From Methanofastidiosum methylothiophilum (GTDB taxonomy: Archaea; Methanobacteriota_B; Thermococci; Methanofastidiosales; Methanofastidiosaceae), in contig LNJE01000019.1 in the NCBI GenBank assembly GCA_001587635.1, forward strand, positions 1 through 25,149: a DNA stretch of 25,149 nucleotides, given 5' to 3'. Shown in pieces: positions 6,551-14,487 of this stretch; within the stretch, counting starts at the first letter, position 1; each line of letters begins with the position of its first letter. Below the pieces are notes generated by a model. It worked only from the letters and a program-made list of their open reading frames with translations. It ran no database searches and had not been told where the DNA came from. The position numbers and the translations under genes were made by a program.

Positions 6551-7352
6551 TTAGCTTATTTCTGTTCCTTTATGTTTTCCTTCTATCACAGCTTTAAGAT
6601 TGCTTAGCTCTTCTTTTCCACAAACGATTGTTTTTATGTTAGACCTCTTCAAAATTTTTGCTGCTAAAGGATCAATTACTGTATTTACCCCAGCCACTGC
6701 TTTTGTATCTTCAACGATTGCAAGGAGATCTTCATGACTAATTTTATGAAGCTTCTTTGCATCCTTAAACTTTCTTGGATCTTTATCATAAACTCCATCA
6801 ACATTTGTGAATCTCAAAAATATATCTGCACTAACAAATTCTGAGAGCATCGCTGAAACTGCATCCGTAGTATGACCAGGGTGTGTCCCCCCAAGAACGG
6901 GGATCTTGCCTAAATAAACAGTTGTCAACATTTGTGAATCTCAAAAATATATCTGCACTAACAAATTCTGAGAGCATCGCTGAAACTGCATCCGTAGTAT
7001 GACCAGGGTGTGTCCCCCCAAGAACGGGGATCTTGCCTAAATAAACAGTTGNCAATGCATGTTTAAANTCATTTGAAACTTCAACTGGGGCCTTNTCTNN
7101 AAATNCACCCATNAAAAGAGANGCATTCAACTTTGCAACTTCCATCCCAATGAAGTCAAGNAANGTNTCATCTTTTCCTATCAANTTTANNGCNCCAATG
7201 TACTCTCTNGCTATTTTNCCNCCNCCAANAACAATCAAAAATTCATGATTTTTAGAAAGTGAAACAATTTGCTTAGAAACATTCTTTACAAGTTCAACGT
7301 CAATTTTNTCTGAAAAAACAAGAGANCCACCAATCTTTAAAACAATTCTCAT
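6551..7352 (-). CDS. pyrH: Uridylate kinase (archaeal type), frame broken by a 127-bp duplication
   Basis: Phosphorylates UMP to UDP in pyrimidine synthesis. The N-terminal part (from 7352) reads M-R-I-V-L-K-I-G-G-S and reaches PVLGGTHPGHTTDAVSAML and FTNVD, then goes out of frame and stops inside the duplication. The C-terminal part (6551-6924) continues GVYDKDPRKFKDAKKLHK...VIDPLAAKILKRS...IVCGKE. Together they make the amino-acid-kinase fold of archaeal PyrH. Deleting one 127-bp copy gives 675 bases, an uninterrupted frame of 224 residues, the normal archaeal length of about 225. N codons resolve to conserved residues, for example GGN GGN GGN AAA for GGGK. It is 3 bases from ribK and 7 from trm5, hence an operon. 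The gene is probably intact in the cell. Confidence 0.9.
6798..7055. repeat. Exact 127-bp tandem duplication inside pyrH
   Basis: Bases 6798-6924 are repeated without a mismatch at 6925-7051, and the match continues 4 more bases counting one N. The period of 127 is not a multiple of three, so it frameshifts pyrH. The first N of a dense N cluster is 7052, the base right after the second copy. The period equals a common maximal assembler k-mer, suggesting two overlapping contig ends joined without trimming. Confidence 0.95.
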
Positions 7353-7355
7353 AAA

Positions 7356-8024
7356 TTAAACCTCGATTGTAATTCTCACTAAATCTCCGTCTTTTTTCTT
7401 TAGAGCTTCTTTAAGATTCTTAGGAGATATGATTTCAATAACATTCGGAGGGTGGTGAGTCCTCAAAGGAATAATAACTGCCCCTTCCACCCTACCATCA
7501 ATTAATGCTTTGTAACATCTGACATGGCCAAAAGATCTTCCTTCATCAATCCCTGATTTTAAATTAACTGAAGGATATCTATCAAGAAATTTTGTAAGTA
7601 AGATATCTGTTTCATCTGTTAGTTTAATATTTAAAGTTCCAGGGTAGGGACTAAATCCTAGAACATCTTCAAACTGCTTTTTGTAAAAAGGCCTAGTAAC
7701 GTAATATTTTCCTTCACCTATCCCAGAAACTATTGCTCCGTCAATAACAAGTTCGTCATTCTTTTTGTTGAATAATCCGCACATGTCAACAAATAATGTC
7801 TTAAGATAGTTTTTTCCTTGCTCTGTGATTGTAATTGTTTGACCTCCTCTTACAAGTTCTCTTTGTATTGCACCAAATGATTCTAATTCTTTTAACCACC
7901 TTGAAGCGGTCTGTTGTGATACTCCAAGCTCCTTACCAAAATCTTTTGAAGAAATATAAACAGATCCTTTAACCTTACCTTTTTTAGCAAGAGTTAAAAG
8001 AGGAAAAAGGTGGCTATTTTTCAT
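7356..8024 (-). CDS. ribK: CTP-dependent riboflavin kinase with winged-helix domain
   Basis: Makes FMN from riboflavin using CTP, the archaeal route. In this 222-residue protein, residues 1-85 form a MarR/winged-helix domain; the recognition helix is probably GVSQQTASRWLKELESFG (34-51) and a wing follows at about 55-68. Residues 90-222 are the DUF120/RibK cradle-loop barrel, with GIGEGKYYV (101-109), FSPYPGTLNIKL (124-135) and an RTHHPPNVIEIIS nucleotide/flavin region. The two-domain form occurs in many euryarchaea, where the front domain probably acts as a transcriptional regulator of flavin genes. It lies 3 bases upstream of pyrH and 43 downstream of the GTPase gene. ATG at 8022-8024. Confidence 0.94.
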   Translation of the reverse strand: MKNSHLFPLLTLAKKGKVKGSVYISSKDFGKELGVSQQTASRWLKELESFGAIQRELVRGGQTITITEQGKNYLKTLFVDMCGLFNKKNDELVIDGAIVSGIGEGKYYVTRPFYKKQFEDVLGFSPYPGTLNIKLTDETDILLTKFLDRYPSVNLKSGIDEGRSFGHVRCYKALIDGRVEGAVIIPLRTHHPPNVIEIISPKNLKEALKKKDGDLVRITIEV

Positions 8025-8067
8025 ATATTAGAGATTATTTTAATAAATTTAAAAGGTTATTGGGATT

Positions 8068-8520
8068 TTAAGCAATGATAGCTACGGAGTGAATCAATTC
8101 ATTTACACCTTTTCCCATTTTAGCAGAGCCCACTATAACTGGAAAACCATTGAATTTTTTACTTAAAGTATTTGGATCTACTAAATCACTCTTGTTCAAA
8201 AATATAAAACATGGAATTCCTTTATGTTTTAACTCTTGTAGCAAGGCTATATCCATTTCAGTAATGTTTATTGTAGAATCCAAAACCATAACGCCTGCAT
8301 TAGCACCTTTTGATAAAATGTCTCTCATGAAATCAAATCTTTCTTGACCCGGTGTTCCATAAAAATGAATTTTTTTTCTACCTACGATTACCCGCCCATA
8401 ATCCATAGAAACAGTAGTGTCTTTTTTATCGATGTTAATTGCATCGGGCTCTATAGCTTTGATTAAGGTACTCTTACCCGCGTTTTCTTTTCCAAAAACA
8501 ATAACTTTAACATCATCCAT
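8068..8520 (-). CDS. Small Ras-like GTP-binding protein (MglA/Rup-like)
   Basis: A 150-residue G domain. The P-loop is GKENAGKST (10-18), the G3 region FYGTPGQERF (53-62), the guanine-specificity motif NKSD (109-112), and G5 resembles VGSAKMG. The G3 Asp of the usual D-T-A/P-G-Q is replaced by Gly, an odd feature since that Asp contacts magnesium. The protein belongs with the prokaryotic small GTPases of the COG2229/MglA-Rup kind. The cellular process is unknown. The ATG at 8518-8520 is chosen over an upstream in-frame TTG (8535) because GAGGAG at 8528-8533 is spaced 7 bases from it. It is the first gene of the leftward cluster with ribK, pyrH and trm5. Confidence 0.85.
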   Translation of the reverse strand: MDDVKVIVFGKENAGKSTLIKAIEPDAINIDKKDTTVSMDYGRVIVGRKKIHFYGTPGQERFDFMRDILSKGANAGVMVLDSTINITEMDIALLQELKHKGIPCFIFLNKSDLVDPNTLSKKFNGFPVIVGSAKMGKGVNELIHSVAIIA

Positions 8521-8656
8521 AATAATTCTCCTCAAAGATTAATTATTATTGCTAATCAATATAGTTAACTAATACTATATAAATCTATTGGTAATATTGA
8601 TTGTAAATACAAAAAAATCAGATAATTATTTAATCCAGTGAATCATTAATATAGAT

Positions 8657-9418
8657 ATGGAACTTTCTGATAAAATTGTTTTGTTGACAGGTGCCAGTGG
8701 GGGTATTGGGAAATCCCTTCTTGAACATTTAAATGGAAATGTCAAAGTCCTTGTAGGAAGCGGAAGAAAAAATTTACATGACTTCACAAGGATAAAAGAA
8801 AGTGAAAAGTTCAACTATATACCTATGGATCTAATTTCAGAGGATAACATAAAATTTCTCTTTAGTTACATAGTTGAAGAGTATGGAAAACTAGATATAT
8901 TAATCAATACTATTGGTGGAAGCCTATTATCCCGCCCGATTGAAGAGTATCCTATAGAAGAATACGACAAAGTCCTTGATATAAATTTAAAAATTGCTTT
9001 TATGTTGACCAAAGAGTCGATTAAATTTATGAAAAGAAATGTTCACTCCGGAGGCAATATTTTACACTTCGTTTCATCATCTTCAAAAGATGTAGCAGAT
9101 AATAAAGCACCCTATGGAATTGCAAAAGCTGGACTTGAAGCCTTAATAAAATACTCTGCATATGAAGCAGCAAAGTACAACATAAAAGTCAATGGTATAT
9201 CCCCAACTTATGTTTTTACCGAAAGGCATGAAAAAGAGATAGAAGTACAGTCAAGGAGAACAGGCAAATCCATATCTGAAATAGAAGAAACGATGATGAG
9301 TGGCCAACTTTTAAAAAGAAAGCTTTATCCTGAAGATATCTTCCCTCTTGTAAAATTATTAATACAAACTGAAGTAATAACTGGGAAGGTTTATGATTGC
9401 ACCTTAGGGAAAACTTAA
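8657..9418 (+). CDS. Short-chain dehydrogenase/reductase
   Basis: A 253-residue NAD(P)-dependent oxidoreductase of the classical SDR family. It has the cofactor motif TGASGGIGKS (15-24) and an NTIGGS motif in place of the usual NNAG. The catalytic Ser lies in HFVSSSSKD, and Tyr/Lys in YGIAKAG. The KVNGISPTYVFTE segment corresponds to the conserved N-x-I-x-P-G region. The substrate is not predictable; similarity to 3-oxoacyl-ACP reductases and sugar dehydrogenases is only superfamily-level. An ATTATTTAAT stretch about 25-30 bases upstream could be a TATA box for a leaderless transcript. It converges on the PAS sensor gene with a 4-base gap. Confidence 0.88.
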   Translation: MELSDKIVLLTGASGGIGKSLLEHLNGNVKVLVGSGRKNLHDFTRIKESEKFNYIPMDLISEDNIKFLFSYIVEEYGKLDILINTIGGSLLSRPIEEYPIEEYDKVLDINLKIAFMLTKESIKFMKRNVHSGGNILHFVSSSSKDVADNKAPYGIAKAGLEALIKYSAYEAAKYNIKVNGISPTYVFTERHEKEIEVQSRRTGKSISEIEETMMSGQLLKRKLYPEDIFPLVKLLIQTEVITGKVYDCTLGKT

Positions 9419-9422
9419 ATAA

Positions 9423-11603
9423 TTATTTATATTTTTTTAAAAATATTTTTGTATCTTCTGTATCCATCCATCCTTTATCCAATGTTCTCATGATTTCTTC
9501 TATTCTCTCAATCTGTCTTAGTAGTCTTTTTCTCGTTTCTTCTTCCTCAACTTTTATTTGGATAAATCCACTTAAAATAGATAATGGATTTCTTATGTGA
9601 TCAATTAAATGTGCAAAGTATTCTATATTCTCGTCAATTTGTTTCTCAACTTTCTTTTTTAAAGTAATGTCTTCAGACACTTTAATAAAATTTGTTATTT
9701 CTCCTTTTTTATTTCTAACAGGAGAAATTGTGGCATATTCCCAGTAACTTTCATCATTCTTCTTTTTATTATGAAATTCGCCTTTCCAGGTTGAGCCAGA
9801 CAATAATGTGTCCCAAAAATTTAAGTAAAATTCAAGGGACGTTGTATTTGACTTTAAGATTCTAAGATTTTTTCCGACTACCTCATTACTTGCATATCCA
9901 GTGACTTCACTGAACTTTTGATTTACATATTCTATGTTTCCTATTGTATCGGTAATTACAACTATTCCTGGGCCTTGATCTATCGCTATGTAAACTTTAT
10001 TGAGTTCGCTCTCTGTTAATTTAATATCTGTAATATCTCTAATTGATTCTATTGCTCCAATTATATTTCCGTTACTATCCCGTAAAGCGGTAGCTTTTGC
10101 CCATACGATGACCTTATTGCCTTTTGAATCAAATACAATTGCCTCTCCCTCAGCAACATCTCTATATTTTTTTAGATTTTCATATCTCATTTCTAAATCT
10201 TCTTGTGCGTTTAGTATAAGATCGACTAGGGCTAATCTTCGTTCCCTATAAAATGGTAGTGAATACTCATGGTTTCCTTTTCCAAGCATATCTTGAGATT
10301 TTATGCCCGTCATCTCTTCAATCTTTTTATTCCAAGAAACTATTTTTCCTTCCAAATCAATTGAAAATGTGGCGTCAGGAAGAGAGTCAAGAGTATTTTG
10401 TAAAAAATATTTAGAATTAATAAGTTCTTTGTCAGCTATTTTAAGATTAGTAATATCATGAACTATACCAATATAACCTAAAATTTCCCCAAAGGTATTC
10501 GTCCATAAAGTAGAAGAAAGTATACAATCTATTTCACTTCCATTTTCTCTTTTAAGTTTTACTTCATAATTTTTTACATAGTTATCTTTCTCTACCATCT
10601 CCATGAATTTTAATCTATCTTTAGGATTAACATAAAAATCAATGATATTTTTTCCTACCAAGCTTTTAATATCACACCCAAGCATATCTGCAGCCGCTTG
10701 ATTTGCCTCAACTATCACACCTTCTTTTGTTGATGCCCATATTGCATCAATTGAATTTTCAAATAAACAACGTATTCTTTCTTGACTTTCTTTTAAAGTA
10801 TTTTCAGCATGTTTTAAATCTGTTACATCTAAAGCAGTACATACTATATATTCAACTTTTCCTTCATAGTTTATAAGTGGAATTTTAGTAATTCTAAGTA
10901 ATCTTTTTTCTCCTTTTTTGTTTGTGGCCCATTCTTTGACATGAATGGTTTCTTTTTGGCAAAAAACTTTAATGTTATCTTTAATACGTTTATCTGAAAC
11001 TTCTTTAGGCAAAAAGTCATGAATGTTTCTATTTTCCAGATATTCCTTTGAATACCCAAAAAAATCAGCATGTGTTTTATTTGCACCTCCGTAAGTTTCT
11101 TTATCCTTTAGATACCATGCATGCATTCCAATATAATCTAAGAATGATGGCAATTCTAATTTTTTTACTTCATGTGAGTTTTCATGTACCTTTCTAAAAG
11201 GAATGACATCGATAATGCAAAAAATATCCAAAGAAGTATTTGTATATTTATTGCTAATTTTTGCAGAAAAATTAACATTAACAATAGATTTGTCTTTTTT
11301 AAACATCTGAAATTCTATACCAAAAACATTCTCTGAAATATTTAATTTTTTAATTGAATTTAAAAAAATTATTTTATCTTCAGGTATTACCAAATCTATA
11401 ATACTTTTACCTATAATTTCATTTCTTTGGTAGTAAAATGTTTCGATAAATTGTTGATTGAATTCAATAATAATATATTCTTGATCAATAATTACAAAGG
11501 GTAGCGGAATATTATTATAAAATTTGTGGGTATAATCTAAAGCTTCCTTAGTGTTTTCTTTATCTGGAATTTTAGAATATTTTGGCCTAGAATCAATCGG
11601 CAT
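9423..11603 (-). CDS. Multi-PAS sensor protein with HisKA-like helix, no ATPase domain
   Basis: A 726-residue cytoplasmic protein with no transmembrane segment visible. Five PAS domains lie at about 25-138, 150-265, 270-390, 395-530 and 533-652. Several end with D-V-T-D, D-I-T-N, D-I-T-D or D-I-T-L linkers, and the fifth has the TGYASNEVVGKNLRIL form typical of redox/flavin or heme PAS domains. After these comes a dimerisation-like segment with an H-box, LIDHIRNPLSILSGF (666-680; His669). The protein then stops at GWMDTEDTKIFLKKYK, with no HATPase_c domain. This C-terminal ending resembles what I recall from archaeal sensor proteins. It may be a signalling partner phosphorylated in trans, or a non-kinase regulator. 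The catalase gene lies 89 bases upstream on the same strand. Confidence 0.85.
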   Translation of the reverse strand: MPIDSRPKYSKIPDKENTKEALDYTHKFYNNIPLPFVIIDQEYIIIEFNQQFIETFYYQRNEIIGKSIIDLVIPEDKIIFLNSIKKLNISENVFGIEFQMFKKDKSIVNVNFSAKISNKYTNTSLDIFCIIDVIPFRKVHENSHEVKKLELPSFLDYIGMHAWYLKDKETYGGANKTHADFFGYSKEYLENRNIHDFLPKEVSDKRIKDNIKVFCQKETIHVKEWATNKKGEKRLLRITKIPLINYEGKVEYIVCTALDVTDLKHAENTLKESQERIRCLFENSIDAIWASTKEGVIVEANQAAADMLGCDIKSLVGKNIIDFYVNPKDRLKFMEMVEKDNYVKNYEVKLKRENGSEIDCILSSTLWTNTFGEILGYIGIVHDITNLKIADKELINSKYFLQNTLDSLPDATFSIDLEGKIVSWNKKIEEMTGIKSQDMLGKGNHEYSLPFYRERRLALVDLILNAQEDLEMRYENLKKYRDVAEGEAIVFDSKGNKVIVWAKATALRDSNGNIIGAIESIRDITDIKLTESELNKVYIAIDQGPGIVVITDTIGNIEYVNQKFSEVTGYASNEVVGKNLRILKSNTTSLEFYLNFWDTLLSGSTWKGEFHNKKKNDESYWEYATISPVRNKKGEITNFIKVSEDITLKKKVEKQIDENIEYFAHLIDHIRNPLSILSGFIQIKVEEEETRKRLLRQIERIEEIMRTLDKGWMDTEDTKIFLKKYK

Positions 11604-11692
11604 TAGACAATTTATTTCATTCTAGATTATTAAATGTTTCGAATTAGTTTGTAATTATGATAAATATTAATTTAAAAATAAAAAATTTAAAT

Positions 11693-13177
11693 TTATTTTA
11701 CTTCATCTAACGAAATTCGTAAAGCTTCGGCTACACCCTTGCCATATGCAGAATCTGCTTTGAGGCAATTTTCAATATGTCTAATTTTAATAAACTTTGG
11801 AGCATCCCCCATAGCACATGCTGTATTTTCAAATAACGCTTTTTGTTGCTTTGGTGACATTAGTCTAAACAAACGTCCTGGTTGAGTAAAGTAGTCATCG
11901 TCATCCTCTCTAAAGTTCCAATTGTCTGCTGGACCAGTTATTGAAAGTGGTGGATCTTTAAACTCTGATTGCTCTTGCCATTCTCCATAGCTATTGGGTT
12001 CATAGCCAATAGTGCTACCAGCATTATTATTCACTCTCATTTGCCCGTCCCTGTGATAGCTGTTTATAGGGCATCTCGGAGCATTCACCGGTATCTGGTG
12101 ATGATTTACCCCAAGTCTGTATCGTTGGGCATCCCCATATGAAAATAATCTACCTTGTAGCATTCTATCTGGAGAAAATCCTATTCCCGGAACAACATTT
12201 GCAGGATTAAATGCGGCTTGTTCAACTTCAGCAAAATAGTTATCAGGATTTTTGTTTAGTTCAAAGTAGCCGACTTCGATCAAAGGAAATTCTTTTTTAT
12301 ACCATACTTTTGTCAAATCAAAAGGATTATAGGGCATTTTATCTGCCTGTTCTTCAGTCATTACTTGTATATACATTTTCCATTTAGGAAAGTCACCTCG
12401 TTCAATACTTTCGTATAGGTCACGCTGGTGGCTTTCACGATCTTTAGCAATAATTGCTTCAGCTTCGGCATCGGTCAGATTCTTAATACCTTGTTGGCAC
12501 ACAAGATGAAATTTCACCCATACTCTTTCATTCTTAGCATTAATCATGCTAAAAGTATGGCTACCGAAACCGTGCATGTGCCGGTAGGATGCGGGTATGC
12601 CCCTATCGCTCATTGTTATTGTCACTTGATGCAGGGCTTCAGGGAGTGAAGTCCAGAAATCCCAGTTATTTTTAGCACTTCTCATGTTAGTACGTGGGTC
12701 ACGTTTTACAACACGATTTAAATCAGGGAATTTAAGAGGATCTCTAAGAAAAAATACAGGGGTATTATTCCCTACAAGATCCCAATTGCCTTCTTCAGTA
12801 TAGAATTTCATAGCAAATCCACGGATATCCCGCTCTGCATCTGCAGCCCCTCTTTCGCCAGCAACTGTTGAAAAGCGGACAAACATCTCCGTTTTCTTCC
12901 CTATTTTGGAAAATATCTTGGCTTTAGTATACCTTGTTATATCGTGGGTAACTGTAAATGTACCATATGCACCTGAACCCTTAGCGTGCATTCTTCTCTC
13001 AGGAATTACTTCTCTGTCAAAGTGTGCAAGTTTTTCAAGATACCATACATCTTGCAGTAAAATAGGGCCTCTTTTACCGGCAGTCATAGAGTTCTGATTA
13101 TTAGCCACAGGAGCACCTGCAGCTGTAGTCAATTTTTTCATATTTTTTTGGTCTATTTTAAAACCTCCATTTGCCAT
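11693..13177 (-). CDS. katA: Monofunctional heme catalase
   Basis: Breaks hydrogen peroxide into water and oxygen. The length of 494 residues fits the small-subunit catalases. The distal His is in RRMHAKGSGAYG (His64), the distal Asn in DLVGNNTPVFFLRD (Asn137), and the proximal heme-ligand Tyr in RLFSYGDAQRYR (Tyr347). RHMHGFGSHTFSMIN (199-213) is another strongly conserved block. No signal peptide is present, so it acts in the cytoplasm. Heme catalases are patchy in archaea and usually thought to be acquired from bacteria; its text is somewhat richer in G and C than the flanks. ATG at 13175-13177. A 16-bp AT palindrome lies 93 bases upstream. It may protect an anaerobe during oxygen exposure. 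Confidence 0.96.
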   Translation of the reverse strand: MANGGFKIDQKNMKKLTTAAGAPVANNQNSMTAGKRGPILLQDVWYLEKLAHFDREVIPERRMHAKGSGAYGTFTVTHDITRYTKAKIFSKIGKKTEMFVRFSTVAGERGAADAERDIRGFAMKFYTEEGNWDLVGNNTPVFFLRDPLKFPDLNRVVKRDPRTNMRSAKNNWDFWTSLPEALHQVTITMSDRGIPASYRHMHGFGSHTFSMINAKNERVWVKFHLVCQQGIKNLTDAEAEAIIAKDRESHQRDLYESIERGDFPKWKMYIQVMTEEQADKMPYNPFDLTKVWYKKEFPLIEVGYFELNKNPDNYFAEVEQAAFNPANVVPGIGFSPDRMLQGRLFSYGDAQRYRLGVNHHQIPVNAPRCPINSYHRDGQMRVNNNAGSTIGYEPNSYGEWQEQSEFKDPPLSITGPADNWNFREDDDDYFTQPGRLFRLMSPKQQKALFENTACAMGDAPKFIKIRHIENCLKADSAYGKGVAEALRISLDEVK

Positions 13178-13269
13178 TAATATTTCAACTTAATTAGATA
13201 AGAGGATTAAATATGTTACGATAATAGTTTAAAGTAAAACTACATAAAAATAAATGATTATTAATTCTA

Positions 13270-13285
13270 AATAATAATTATTATT
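13270..13285. promoter_or_regulatory. 16-bp AT palindrome upstream of catalase
   Basis: AATAATAATTATTATT is a perfect palindrome in the 273-bp divergent gap between catalase and the EamA exporter. Bacterial PerR and Fur boxes that control catalases are AT palindromes of similar look (TTATAAT-N-ATTATAA). The sequence is simple and the region very AT-rich, so chance is a real alternative. Confidence 0.25.
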
Positions 13286-13450
13286 ATTTAATAAAGTTTA
13301 TTTTTTTGTTTGATATAATATTATTTTTATGCTATTAGTAACCCCATAATATTTGTAATATTTCAAGATGCTCTAATAGCTAATTTTATTGTTACTAGTA
13401 TCAAAAAAGCTATAGGAACTTTTTTAAGACGCTAGCCTTATACCCCTCCA

Positions 13451-14314
13451 ATGGATAAAAAACAAATTGGGGTCTTGGCTATTGTTGGTGCAAGTATCAT
13501 GTGGGCAATTGAACCCATATTTGCGAAACTGGCTTATTCTAACGCGAGTGTAGTTCAGACTTCCGCATTTAGAGCAATATTTGTAACAATTGTTGCATTA
13601 ATATATACGCTTACTACAAATGGAAGAAATATCAAGATCACAAAAAAGGAGTTTTCTGTGATTTTTTATATCGCTGTTGTTGGTACTTTAATTGCAGACC
13701 TATTATTTTATATAGCACTTACGAAGATTCCCGTCCTAAACGCAGTGTTAATCGGCCACTTGCAACCAATTTTTATCATATTTATAGGTTATTTTATACT
13801 AAGAAATGAAAAACATTCAAAATATGACTACATCGGAATATTCGTTATGATTATTGGTGCGCTACTTGTTACTACCCAAACTTTAGAAAATCTCCTTGTT
13901 TTAAGAATAGGAACTATTGGCGATCTTCTAGTCATTGGTGCAACTGTATCGTGGGCAACGACAGGGGTAATTGCAAGAAAATACCTAAAGACAATGAATT
14001 GTGGAATAATAACGTTTTATAGATTTTTAATTGCTGCGATATTTTTCTCAATATATTTGATATTCAAATCAGAATTTCAGTTTGGAAGTGTGAATCAGAT
14101 CATAATTGGAGTAATAGTTGGTGTTGGATACATCCTATATTATGAGGGCCTTAAGAGAGTCAAAGCCGCCCAAGCAGGCGCATTGGAACTATCCACCCCA
14201 TTTTTTGCTGCAATCTTAGGATTTCTTGTTCTAGGCGAGATTGTAACTCCGATGCAGATTATAGGAATATTAATATTGTGCATAGGCGTGTATTTACTTT
14301 CAAAAAAAGAATAA
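13451..14314 (+). CDS. EamA/DMT family exporter
   Basis: A 287-residue membrane protein with ten predicted hydrophobic helices in two repeats of five (about 1-140 and 150-285). Each half starts with an EamA-type segment: GASIMWAIEPIFAKLAY in the first and GATVSWATTGVIARKYL in the second. The late AGALELSTPFFAAILGFLVLGE stretch is the conserved end of the family. Members export amino acids, other metabolites or drugs; the substrate is not predictable. No strong Shine-Dalgarno sequence precedes the ATG at 13451; a T-rich TTTTTTAAG about 28 bases upstream could be the TATA box. Transcribed away from catalase, it may share the intergenic control region. Confidence 0.9.
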   Translation: MDKKQIGVLAIVGASIMWAIEPIFAKLAYSNASVVQTSAFRAIFVTIVALIYTLTTNGRNIKITKKEFSVIFYIAVVGTLIADLLFYIALTKIPVLNAVLIGHLQPIFIIFIGYFILRNEKHSKYDYIGIFVMIIGALLVTTQTLENLLVLRIGTIGDLLVIGATVSWATTGVIARKYLKTMNCGIITFYRFLIAAIFFSIYLIFKSEFQFGSVNQIIIGVIVGVGYILYYEGLKRVKAAQAGALELSTPFFAAILGFLVLGEIVTPMQIIGILILCIGVYLLSKKE

Positions 14315-14387
14315 TAGATTTTTTCTCTCCATCTTCTTGGATTTAGTTTTTACAAAATTGAACAATACATTAAAAATGATTAAGTTT

Positions 14388-14394
14388 TTATATA
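14388..14394 (+). promoter_or_regulatory. Probable TATA box of the Type I restriction operon
   Basis: GTTTTTATATAG at about 14384-14395 is the best TATA-like element between the EamA gene and hsdR. It would give a leader of about 70 bases that includes the strong AAGGAG ribosome binding site at 14475-14480, 7 bases from the hsdR ATG. Confidence 0.4.
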
Positions 14395-14487
14395 GAAATT
14401 TCCAAATTATGCTAAATTAATATGGAACAAATTTTTAGCTTTACAAAAGTCTAATCATTATTTAATTTAAGTGTAAGGAGGCTCCTA

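Noticed and set aside
6831..7352. Separate 173-residue gene formed by the first part of pyrH with a novel C-terminus
   Set aside because: The tail after FTNVD is the duplicated DNA read in another frame; removing one 127-bp copy gives a normal PyrH, so this is not an independent protein.
8521..8535. TTG start for the small GTPase
   Set aside because: The extra codons are the Shine-Dalgarno GAGGAG itself; the ATG at 8518-8520 is correctly spaced from it.
11669..11693. AATTTAAA...TTTAAATT hairpin at the catalase stop codon as terminator
   Set aside because: An 8-bp stem of only A and T in a stretch that is nearly all A and T is not distinguishable from chance.
12428..13097. Plus-strand frames inside the catalase gene
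   Set aside because: They are shadows of the conserved catalase codons with no coding character of their own.
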